DNA of 64,000 bases from Nitratiruptor sp. YY08-10 (GTDB lineage Bacteria > Campylobacterota > Campylobacteria > Campylobacterales > Nitratiruptoraceae), in assembly GCF_016629565.1 (NCBI RefSeq), contig NZ_AP023057.1:1302001-1366000 (forward strand), given 5' to 3'. A program made the position numbers and the translations under genes. A model generated the notes under the pieces. That model made no database searches. It saw nothing but the letters and a program-made list of their open reading frames with translations, and was not told the DNA's origin. Shown here piece by piece: positions 36,383 to 43,882 of the stretch (positions within the stretch are counted from its first letter, which is position 1; every line of letters begins with the position of its first letter).

Positions 36383-37665
36383 TTGGTTACAATGGAAAAG
36401 CTGAGTTTTTCTATCTCTGGATGGTTGTGGATAAAGGTATTGAGGGTTTTAAGATCAAGATTTTTGATTTTTTCAAGATCTTCTTGGGAACTTCCAAGGG
36501 GTTTGCCTGCATAAAATTCGCCAAAGGCTCTAGAGAGTCTTTGTGAGAGTGTCTCATTGCGCAAAGGCTCGCTTCCTAAAATAAACTTTTTTGCACTCTC
36601 TAACTCTTTTTGAGTGACACCTTTTTCAACAAAATCTTTTACGACCTCTTTGACAAGTTCCTTGGCTTCACCGGCACTTTCGAGCTTAGTTTGCAAATAT
36701 CCTGTAAAGTAGCTGTTGCTTTTGTTGATTCTGGCCAAAGAGTATGCCGAATACGCCAAGCCTCTTTTCACACGAATCTCTTCCATCATACGACTGCCAA
36801 AACCGCCACTTCCCAAAATAAACATAGCCACTTTGCTGATATAAAGATCTTTGCTGTCTATTTTTTCATGATATGGAGCTCCAAAATAGATATAGGCTTG
36901 CTGAATCTCTTTTTCATGCTGGATTTTCTCTTTTTGCTTATCACTTGCTTCATAAAATGGCAAAGGCTCAATCGATCCCGTTGGAAGCACTTTCAAAAGC
37001 GTTTGCAACTCTTTTTGCAACTTCTCAAACTCGATATCTCCACCCGCAACAATAATCACTCGCTTCAATACAAGATGTTTTTGTATGAATTGCTCAATAT
37101 CGGCTAATTGCATCTTCTGTATACTCTCTTCGGTGCCGTCACTGGGATTTTGCAAAGGGGTACCCTCAAAAAGAAGTTTTTTGAGATTGACGCTGGCAAT
37201 GTAGTCGTAATCACTCTTTTTTCGCGCAAGATAGCCAAGTGTATTTGTCTTGACTTTAGCAAGTGTCTCTTCTGTAAGATTTGGCTCGCTCAAAAGCTTT
37301 TGAGCCAAGTTCAAGCCATAACCCAGCTGCTCTTTGAGACCACTGAGTTCCATCACAAGCGTTTCCGTACCGGCATGGACACCAAATCGAAGGGCTCTAT
37401 TTTCCAACTTTTGTGCAAAGCCAACATTGCCAAGTGTTTTTGTCCCTTGAGAGAGCATTCTTGCACTCATTTTGGAAAGACCTGGTAAATCACCATCTTC
37501 AATGCTTCCGCTTTTTAAAAAAACAATCTGCATCGATGCTATCGGCAAACTTGTATCTTTTTCAAAAATCACTGGAATTTGAACATTGTTTACTTCTATA
37601 TGGCGAAGTTCTGCACTCATCAATACCCCTTGTAGTAATAAAATCACAAATAAAACAGTTCTCAT
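36379..37665 (-). CDS. Exported M16 (insulinase-like) family protein, zinc motif missing
   Basis: Signal peptide (MRTVLFVILLLQGVLMSA), then an M16 N-terminal half (VPVIFEKDTSLPIASMQIVFLKSGS). At the place of the zinc-binding HxxEH the sequence reads DLPGLSKMSARMLSQGT, so neither His nor Glu is present. The second half has the M16 C-domain with RVKRGLAYSAYSLARINKS, which matches the substrate-binding R/Y motif. In the family, inactive subunits pair with active ones; none is adjacent, so it may be a chaperone-like or orphan subunit. It overlaps mqnC and recG by four bases each. Confidence 0.82.
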   Translation of the reverse strand: MRTVLFVILLLQGVLMSAELRHIEVNNVQIPVIFEKDTSLPIASMQIVFLKSGSIEDGDLPGLSKMSARMLSQGTKTLGNVGFAQKLENRALRFGVHAGTETLVMELSGLKEQLGYGLNLAQKLLSEPNLTEETLAKVKTNTLGYLARKKSDYDYIASVNLKKLLFEGTPLQNPSDGTEESIQKMQLADIEQFIQKHLVLKRVIIVAGGDIEFEKLQKELQTLLKVLPTGSIEPLPFYEASDKQKEKIQHEKEIQQAYIYFGAPYHEKIDSKDLYISKVAMFILGSGGFGSRMMEEIRVKRGLAYSAYSLARINKSNSYFTGYLQTKLESAGEAKELVKEVVKDFVEKGVTQKELESAKKFILGSEPLRNETLSQRLSRAFGEFYAGKPLGSSQEDLEKIKNLDLKTLNTFIHNHPEIEKLSFSIVTK

Positions 37666-38708
37666 TCATAGACCTCCAAAATCTCGTAGGCCGTATTTCT
37701 TTTTGCAGGAATCTCCCCTACATCTTTGATAAGTCGAATCATTTCTTCCTGGTTCATTCGATTTTGTGCACCTGCAGCTTTGACCACATTCTCTTCCATC
37801 ATCGTGGATCCTAAATCATTCGCCCCATATAACAGAGCTAATTGACCGATGTAGCTTCCTTGCGTTACCCAGGAAGACTGAATATTTTTAAAATTATCCA
37901 AAAAGAGTCTACTGACTGCAAGAAGTCTCAGATAACGGTTTGAACTTGTTTTATGCGTTACAACGCCACTTTTTTGCAAAGCGGTATTATAAGGTTGAAA
38001 ACTCCACATGATAAAGGCACGAAATCCGCCCGTCTCATCTTGAAGATCACGTATCTTCTCCCAGTGTTCAACTATCTCTTCATCGCTTTCCACCGTTCCA
38101 TACATCATCGTTGCCGTTGTTTTCATCCCAACTTCATGAGCAGCCTTATGGATATCGAGCCACTCTTGGCTGGAGAGTTTTTTTGGACTGATAATCTCTC
38201 TGACGCGATCGCTTAAAATTTCGGCTCCTGCTCCAGGAATGGAGCTCAGTCCCTTTGCCTTGAGACGCTCTAAAACCTCTTTGTAACTGAGCCTGCTTAC
38301 TTTGGCAATGTAGCTAATCTCCACTGCGCTAAATCCATGAATGGTAATTTGTGGATACTTTGTATGAATATGCTCAACCAAATCTTCATAATAATCAATT
38401 TTGAGTTTTGGATGGACACCTCCCTGAAACAAAATCTGCGTTCCTCCAATCTCCAAAAGCTCCTCTATTTTTTGATCAATCTCATCATAACTCAAAACAT
38501 ATGCATCCTCATCTTTTGGCTTTCTGTAAAATGCACAAAAATCGCAATCTACCCAGCAGATATTGGTATAGTTGATATTGCGATCGACGATAAATGTTGT
38601 AATTTTTTTTGGATGCAGTTCTCTTTTTTTTGCTAAAGCCATCTGCCCTAGCTCAATCAAATCAGCATTTTTGATGAGATCCAACGCCTCACGTTTACTC
38701 AGTCTCAT
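37662..38708 (-). CDS. mqnC: Cyclic dehypoxanthinyl futalosine synthase
   Basis: Radical SAM enzyme of the futalosine pathway of menaquinone synthesis, which many Campylobacterota use in place of the classical Men route. The iron-sulfur Cys are in CWVDCDFC (Cys51, 55, 58). ILFQGGVHPKLKIDYYE, TTATMMYGTVESDEE and NDLGSTMMEENVVKAAG are typical of MqnC. I start at the ATG overlapping the stop of the Uma2 gene; the open frame extends upstream without conserved residues. Confidence 0.92.
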   Translation of the reverse strand: MRLSKREALDLIKNADLIELGQMALAKKRELHPKKITTFIVDRNINYTNICWVDCDFCAFYRKPKDEDAYVLSYDEIDQKIEELLEIGGTQILFQGGVHPKLKIDYYEDLVEHIHTKYPQITIHGFSAVEISYIAKVSRLSYKEVLERLKAKGLSSIPGAGAEILSDRVREIISPKKLSSQEWLDIHKAAHEVGMKTTATMMYGTVESDEEIVEHWEKIRDLQDETGGFRAFIMWSFQPYNTALQKSGVVTHKTSSNRYLRLLAVSRLFLDNFKNIQSSWVTQGSYIGQLALLYGANDLGSTMMEENVVKAAGAQNRMNQEEMIRLIKDVGEIPAKRNTAYEILEVYE

Positions 38709-39247
38709 TCCACTCCTTCGAAAAATGCACTTACATCCACCTCTTTGCCGATACATTCAACCTTCATTTGCATATTTTCAGCATAGTTTCCAGCAAATTG
38801 ATACTTTTTCCCCTTCAAAACAAACCGCTCCACTACCTTATACTCAGGCTCAACGATAAAATACTCCTTTATCCTGGCACACTCATATAAAGCTAGTTTG
38901 TCAGTTTTGTCTTTGGATGCGGTTGATGGACTTAAAACTTCAAAAATCGCGCATGGAAGCTTCTCATCTTCACAAAAGAGCATGACATCGGGCTGCACTA
39001 CATTCACCGATTCTACACTTGGATCGAAACTGCATCGAAGTTTCAAATCGTATGGTGCAACTCTTGGCTTACATTGGCTCTCATTTTTAAGAGTAATAGC
39101 TATATTCAAAACTACATCTTGATGCTTGGCACTAGCTCCTGCCATCATATAGATGCGGCCAAAGATAAGCTCAACACGCTCTTTTGTCGTTTTGTCAATC
39201 TCCAAATAGTCTTGGTAGGTATAGTTTTCAAGCTTCCTGGCTTCCAC
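38705..39247 (-). CDS. Uma2-family putative nuclease
   Basis: DUF820/Uma2 proteins have a PD-(D/E)xK nuclease fold and unknown biology; they are numerous in cyanobacteria. YTYQDYLEI and ELIFGRIYMMAGAS open the domain, then VVQPDVMLFC, AIFEVLSPSTASKDKTDKLALYE hold the Asp, Glu and Lys of the active site. EYFIVEPEYKVVERFVL closes it. It starts with GTG within the nusB end (20-base overlap) and shares four bases with mqnC. Its place between two housekeeping genes suggests a seamless insertion. Confidence 0.85.
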   Translation of the reverse strand: MEARKLENYTYQDYLEIDKTTKERVELIFGRIYMMAGASAKHQDVVLNIAITLKNESQCKPRVAPYDLKLRCSFDPSVESVNVVQPDVMLFCEDEKLPCAIFEVLSPSTASKDKTDKLALYECARIKEYFIVEPEYKVVERFVLKGKKYQFAGNYAENMQMKVECIGKEVDVSAFFEGVE

Positions 39248-39647
39248 GTTTCACCTCTTTTGCGATTGCATCCAAAACGCCGTTGATAAATTTTGGACTT
39301 TGGTCAGTCCCCAGTTGTTTGGCAAGTTCTACCGCTTCGTTTATAACGATAGCGGGATCAAGGTCGGTATAAAGCAGCTCATATACCCCCAAACGCAAAA
39401 TTGCTCGTTCTATATGCCCTACTCTTTCCATATCCCACGATTCAAGATGTTTTTTGATCGCTTGATCTATCGTTTCAAGATGCTCAACTGTTCCTTTAAA
39501 AAGCCCTAAAGCAAATTCTCGTTGCTTGTTTCGAATCTTTTTTTCTTCCAAAATATCTTCGGCAAATTTTTTGATCTCAGGATTGCCCAAATCATAAGCA
39601 TATAAAAGTCCAATAACCGCTTCTCGTGCCTGATGTCGTGTTGCCAT
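39228..39647 (-). CDS. nusB: Transcription antitermination factor NusB
   Basis: All-helical RNA-binding protein that works with NusE in rRNA antitermination. ATRHQAREAVIGLLYAYDLGN at the N-terminus, IDQAIKKHLESWDMERVGHIERAILRLGVYELLY and PAIVINEAVELAKQLGTDQSPKFINGVLDAI are the classic NusB segments. Length 139 is normal. The ATG shares a base with the ribH stop. The ribH-nusB order is conserved in this phylum. Confidence 0.97.
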   Translation of the reverse strand: MATRHQAREAVIGLLYAYDLGNPEIKKFAEDILEEKKIRNKQREFALGLFKGTVEHLETIDQAIKKHLESWDMERVGHIERAILRLGVYELLYTDLDPAIVINEAVELAKQLGTDQSPKFINGVLDAIAKEVKRGSQEA

Positions 39648-40111
39648 TACAACCCTTTATATAGATCAATCAGCTCAATAAGCCCCGTCATCGCTTCAAA
39701 CCCTTTGTTACCGGCTTTGCTCCCGGCTCGCTCAATGGCCTGTTCGATCGTATCGGTTGTCAAGACACCAAACGTCACCGGTTTTTGATATTTTAAAGTG
39801 GTATTCGCTATTCCTTTTGTTGCTTCAGCCGCCACATAGTCAAAATGAGGCGTCGAGCCTCGTATAATCGCCCCCAAACAGCAGACACCGTCATATTTTT
39901 GTGCTGAAAGTACCTTATCCAATGCAAAAGGAAGCTCGAAAGCTCCAGGAACCAAAATAAGATCTAAATTCTCTTCATTGCCACCATGCCGTAAAAAGGC
40001 ATCTTTTGCCCCTTCAACGAGTCTGTCGGTAATAATATGATTGAATCTGCTAGCTATGATCGCAACTTTCTCACTACCATCAAGTTTTAATTTTCCTTCT
40101 ATGATTCGCAT
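39647..40111 (-). CDS. ribH: 6,7-dimethyl-8-ribityllumazine synthase
   Basis: Penultimate enzyme of riboflavin synthesis, normally an icosahedral 60-mer or smaller assembly. [54 protein letters not shown] and [31 protein letters not shown] are all diagnostic and include the catalytic His in PHFDYV. Length 154 is normal. The ATG follows directly after the hepT stop. Confidence 0.98.
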   Translation of the reverse strand: MRIIEGKLKLDGSEKVAIIASRFNHIITDRLVEGAKDAFLRHGGNEENLDLILVPGAFELPFALDKVLSAQKYDGVCCLGAIIRGSTPHFDYVAAEATKGIANTTLKYQKPVTFGVLTTDTIEQAIERAGSKAGNKGFEAMTGLIELIDLYKGL

Positions 40112-40531
40112 CTACACTCCTATTTTGTGTTCTATTTGCTCAAGAAATATTTTCACATCATCAAGATTTTCTTTCATCGCTTCACAAACTCTGATTTTAT
40201 CAACCTCTTCATATTGAGGAGCAAGAAAATTTCTAAATTTTGCAATAGCAGCAAATTTATAGGCGAACTCCTTTTCAAGAACGCCAATATCACCAAGACG
40301 ATAAATAAAACCGCTGTAACTATCTGGATATCCAGCATTTTTATATCTGCATACTACTTCAGCCAATCGCAATACTCTATCACTTAGTAAATAGAGATTA
40401 TACAACAAGGCATCACCTATAATTTTACTTTGCATTGCTTCATGACATCTCTCTTTATATTCTTCTAAAAATTTCAGATTTTCTCTGATTTTATAGATTC
40501 GTTCACTAATATTTTGTAGATCAATACCCAT
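40112..40531 (-). CDS. hepT: HepT-like HEPN toxin (DUF86) with altered catalytic motif
   Basis: HepT is the RNase toxin of MntA/HepT systems. The protein is all-helical with an N-terminal RIYKIRENLKFLEEY and DALLYNLYLLSDRVLRLAE, as in DUF86 proteins. The RNase motif RxxxxHxY should lie in KFRNFLAPQYEEVD. Arg100 and Tyr107 are kept, but position 105 is Pro instead of His. The catalytic His is therefore missing and the RNase may be dead, or the family variant may work differently. It overlaps mntA by 11 bases and sits between kdsA and ribH. Confidence 0.75.
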   Translation of the reverse strand: MGIDLQNISERIYKIRENLKFLEEYKERCHEAMQSKIIGDALLYNLYLLSDRVLRLAEVVCRYKNAGYPDSYSGFIYRLGDIGVLEKEFAYKFAAIAKFRNFLAPQYEEVDKIRVCEAMKENLDDVKIFLEQIEHKIGV

Positions 40532-40892
40532 AAATCACTTTCGTATGATTGATAAAATCGAGAGCCTGGTGATATTTTTGTAGTTCCCATTCTTCTCTTG
40601 TTGGACTATCTTTCAATACTATCCCTTTTTGAATAATCTCTTTGATCAATCTAAGATTATGTGTTTGTGACAAATCCACAACTTCAACCTCATCGAACTT
40701 CAAAAGATAACTCAATTGTGCCATGAGTTCCATGACATTACACTTTTTTGAACACATCACAGCAATATCTATATCACTCAATGAAAATGCTTTATCGCTA
40801 GCAACAGATCCAAAAAGGTATGCAAATTTGATTTCTTGTTTTGTCGAAAAATAGCTTTTCAATTTTTCTACAATTGTACTCTTATCAAACAT
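40521..40892 (-). CDS. mntA: MntA-like minimal nucleotidyltransferase antitoxin
   Basis: MntA proteins transfer AMP to the Tyr of the HepT motif and so silence it. The polymerase-beta-type motif is [19 protein letters not shown]: Gly28-Ser29, then Asp40 and Asp42, the GSx10DxD spacing. [14 protein letters not shown] provides the third acidic strand. I start at the ATG eight bases inside the kdsA end; an earlier in-frame ATG would overlap kdsA by 38 bases. Its motif is intact, although the partner's RNase motif is not. Confidence 0.85.
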   Translation of the reverse strand: MFDKSTIVEKLKSYFSTKQEIKFAYLFGSVASDKAFSLSDIDIAVMCSKKCNVMELMAQLSYLLKFDEVEVVDLSQTHNLRLIKEIIQKGIVLKDSPTREEWELQKYHQALDFINHTKVIYGY

Positions 40893-41685
40893 GCAATGCT
40901 CTTTGTATTTTGAAAATATCATCTACTATTGCTTCAAGCTCATTTGGCGTTACCATATTTGGTCCATCACTCAAAGCGCAGCTTGGATCATAGTGCGTCT
41001 CAAAGAAAAACCCATCCACTCCCACTGCAGCTGCTGCTCGTGAAAGTGGAGCAACAAACTCCTTGTTACCGCTGCTTTTACCACCTGCGCCTCCTGGCAT
41101 CTGCACCGCATGGGTTGCGTCAAAAATCACTGGAGCAAAATCTCTCATGATGACCAAACTTCGCATATCAACTACCAAATTTCTATACCCAAAACTGGTT
41201 CCCCTCTCAGTCAACCATACACCGGCCTCTTTACTTGTTTCATAATCAGCAGTTTCTACCCCTCTTGTTTTTAAAACTTTCAAAACACTATATTTCATAT
41301 CTTCAGGATGCATAAACTGCCCCTTTTTAATGTTTACAATTTTATCTGTTTTTGCAGCCGCTACAAGCAGATCCGTTTGGCGACATAAAAAGGCTGGGAT
41401 CTGAATCACATCGGCCACCTCAGCCACTGCCTCTACCTGATAGCTCTCATGCACATCTGTTAGGATCTTATATCCAAAATCGGCCTTGATTTTGGCTAAC
41501 ATCTCTAGCCCCTTTTCCAGACCTGGCCCCCGATAGCTATCAAGACTTGTTCTGTTGGCCTTATCGAAACTGGCTTTAAAATAAAAATCAATCTGCTTTG
41601 ATTTATGATATTTTTTCAAATCTGCTGCAATGATCTCCAGCTGCTCCTGACTCTCTATAACGCACGGTCCCGCTATCAAAATCAT
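40885..41685 (-). CDS. kdsA: 3-deoxy-8-phosphooctulonate synthase (KDO-8-P synthase)
   Basis: Condenses arabinose-5-phosphate and PEP to KDO-8-P for the LPS inner core. [79 protein letters not shown] and [12 protein letters not shown] are the family motifs. The Asn in the DKAN segment marks the position where metal-dependent forms have Cys: FLCRQ and the NxR segment do not settle the metal type. 266 residues is normal. Confidence 0.97.
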   Translation of the reverse strand: MILIAGPCVIESQEQLEIIAADLKKYHKSKQIDFYFKASFDKANRTSLDSYRGPGLEKGLEMLAKIKADFGYKILTDVHESYQVEAVAEVADVIQIPAFLCRQTDLLVAAAKTDKIVNIKKGQFMHPEDMKYSVLKVLKTRGVETADYETSKEAGVWLTERGTSFGYRNLVVDMRSLVIMRDFAPVIFDATHAVQMPGGAGGKSSGNKEFVAPLSRAAAAVGVDGFFFETHYDPSCALSDGPNMVTPNELEAIVDDIFKIQRALHV

Positions 41686-42218
41686 GTAAACACCCTTTTA
41701 AAATCAATTGAAGCTTCACACCCATTCCACTGCATATCCACTTTCCCTTCCTTCTCAAAATATCCCAAAAGCTCAAATTTTTTGCCTTTGTTGTAAAACA
41801 CTTCTGCAACCTCTCGTTTCGGATTGATCACCACATAATAGTGCACACCGGTTCTTTCATACAACTCAAACTTGGTCGTCAAATCTTTATATGCTGTCGC
41901 TTCACTGAGCACTTCTACTGCCACCGGAGGTGTTTTCGTAAAGTACTGTTCTTGCGTCTCTTCGCAAAAGATAGCGACATCGGGCTGCACAACAGTATCT
42001 TCATTCACCTTCCAATCGATAGGAGAAATAAAAACCTCACACTCCTTACACTCCATCGTTTCCATCAACTCTTTTGCTGTTCTAAGTAATAACCGTTGAT
42101 GCTTTGGATACGGCGCTGGACTCATCGCATACGGGATACCATCAATCAGTTCCCATCGTCCCTCCCACTTTTTATAATCTTCATAAGTGTATCTATCCAA
42201 AAGCTCCAATGCCGCCAT
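41682..42218 (-). CDS. Uma2-family putative nuclease (second copy)
   Basis: Same family as the copy next to nusB but clearly diverged. [65 protein letters not shown] and [10 protein letters not shown] give the Asp, Glu and Lys of the PD-(D/E)xK core. It overlaps kdsA by four bases and follows the DMT transporter by one base. Two copies within 3 kb of one operon suggest repeated insertion or a functional link; neither can be shown from this window. Confidence 0.85.
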   Translation of the reverse strand: MAALELLDRYTYEDYKKWEGRWELIDGIPYAMSPAPYPKHQRLLLRTAKELMETMECKECEVFISPIDWKVNEDTVVQPDVAIFCEETQEQYFTKTPPVAVEVLSEATAYKDLTTKFELYERTGVHYYVVINPKREVAEVFYNKGKKFELLGYFEKEGKVDMQWNGCEASIDFKRVFT

Positions 42219-42219
42219 C

Positions 42220-43098
42220 CTATTTCCTTGCTACAAGTATTCCACTGATAACTATCAAGATTATACCCAAAATCTTGACAAACTCTGGGATCGGATCCCC
42301 TAAAAACAACAGGCCAAACAGGATAGAAAAAGCGATGTTGCTATAACTCACCGCCCCAACAATACCGGCTTTTGTCACACCATAAGCTTTGGTCATGAAA
42401 ATTTGTGCAAACGTTGCCAAAACTCCCATTGCAACGATCTGGATCCAAAGCACTCCTTTTGGCATCACAAATGAAGCAAACATAAAATCGAGTTCTTGAC
42501 TCTCAATATATGGAGCTAACAGCATCAGTACCACGGGACCTATCGTCCCAACTCCCATAAAGGAAAGAACGATAGCCCGTGTGTCATAGTAGCGTTTGAG
42601 TTCACGCACACTCGTATACGCCAAAGCCGCACCCATGCCACTCAAAATTCCTAAAAGATCATATTTATCAAAGGGGGTACGAAAAGGATCGGTAATGAAA
42701 ACAATGCCAAAAAAACCTAAAAAAACCGCTGCCCACTGACGTGGGCTCAATGCTTCATGCAAAAAGATAAACGCAAAGATAGCTGTCCAGATAGGAGAAG
42801 TTTTTGAATAGGTCATCGCTTCACCCAAAGGAATATGGGCAATATCGTAAAAAAACATCAAAAGCGCCAAAAAACCGATAAATCCACGAAAAAAAAGCAG
42901 CCATGGCCTCCCACCTTCATGCGTCATCGGTGTATGAAGCAGCGAAGCACCGACCAACAATACTCCAAAAACGTTCCTGAAAAACACCACTTCAAGGCTT
43001 GGAAGATTTTGGCTCAGAAGCTTTGCAAAGACCCCCATCCCCGCAAACAACACAGAGGCGATGAGCATATACAAAACACCTTTGTCGAGTCTACTCAC
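42220..43098 (-). CDS. EamA/DMT-family membrane transporter
   Basis: Ten hydrophobic helices in two similar halves, as in EamA (RhaT/DMT) exporters of metabolites. ASVLFAGMGVFAKLLSQ...EVVFFRNVFGVLLV is the typical first EamA segment, and SGMGAALAYTSVRELKRY opens the second half. GAVSYSNIAFSILFGLLFLGDPIPEFVKILGIILIVISGIL is the standard end. The substrate cannot be inferred. It overlaps the end of the DUF3108-like gene by eight bases. Confidence 0.9.
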   Translation of the reverse strand: MSRLDKGVLYMLIASVLFAGMGVFAKLLSQNLPSLEVVFFRNVFGVLLVGASLLHTPMTHEGGRPWLLFFRGFIGFLALLMFFYDIAHIPLGEAMTYSKTSPIWTAIFAFIFLHEALSPRQWAAVFLGFFGIVFITDPFRTPFDKYDLLGILSGMGAALAYTSVRELKRYYDTRAIVLSFMGVGTIGPVVLMLLAPYIESQELDFMFASFVMPKGVLWIQIVAMGVLATFAQIFMTKAYGVTKAGIVGAVSYSNIAFSILFGLLFLGDPIPEFVKILGIILIVISGILVARK

Positions 43099-43831
43099 GC
43101 ACCTCCTTTTTGACTAAAATACCTTTTACATCTCCAAAAAAGATCACATCTTTCAAAAGTCCTCGTTTTGCGATGCCATCTTTGTTCAAAACGATATACA
43201 AAAGCCCCTCTTTACTCGCGAATATTTTTTGATAGAGTTTCACCGCAAGATAGAGCCCGTCAACCTTTAAAAGCTTTTCTATTTTTCTTTTTGATTTGCC
43301 CTGCAAGATATCGACGTCGATTTTCCCTTCCTGTTCTGAACCCCCTACCGCTTGAAATTTGTAATGGAGTTGATTTGGCTTGAGATATTTTTGCAGATTG
43401 AAATAGAGTGTCAGCACATCATTGTCCGTAAAATAAGGCAGTAATTCTTTATGTTTAACATGAAATTTGCCGTACTTGTTTTTATCGGTATAAAGAACGA
43501 TTTTCTTGTTTTTGTAATCAAATGTATATTTCTTATAGTCTCTTCTTTTTGTTGTCTGTCTGATGCGATAAAAGATTTTTGGTCGAAGAAGTCCATTTTG
43601 CACAATAGTTCCTTCACTTCCATACTCTTCCACTCTTTTGTGAGAAAAGAGCTTGGCCATACCGACAGCTTTGGCTTTGATCAAAATCTTATAATTAGTG
43701 GCATTGCTTTCATAATGGGCATACACTTTTCCCACAGTTCCAAACAGACCAAAAGTCACTTTATATTCGGCATCGATTGTTTTTGCAAAGAGTATGACAG
43801 TGCAAAAAAGAACGGTATAAAAATAACGCAT
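43091..43831 (-). CDS. Secreted DUF3108-like protein
   Basis: About 246 residues from the ATG that gives a signal peptide (MRYFYTVLFCTVILFAKTI). The open frame continues 59 codons upstream without features. The mature part has YKVTFGLFGTVGKVYAHYESNATNYKILIKAKAVGMAKLFSHKRVEEYGSEG, close to DUF3108 periplasmic proteins: a lipocalin-like barrel often beside lipid or LPS genes. LLPYFTDNDVLTLYFNL fits the same family. It heads the superoperon and is divergent from the MscS gene. Confidence 0.6.
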   Translation of the reverse strand: MRYFYTVLFCTVILFAKTIDAEYKVTFGLFGTVGKVYAHYESNATNYKILIKAKAVGMAKLFSHKRVEEYGSEGTIVQNGLLRPKIFYRIRQTTKRRDYKKYTFDYKNKKIVLYTDKNKYGKFHVKHKELLPYFTDNDVLTLYFNLQKYLKPNQLHYKFQAVGGSEQEGKIDVDILQGKSKRKIEKLLKVDGLYLAVKLYQKIFASKEGLLYIVLNKDGIAKRGLLKDVIFFGDVKGILVKKEVRE

Positions 43832-43882
43832 ATCCCCAGCTTTTTTTGATAAAATTGTAACAAAACTTTTGAAAGAGCAGCG

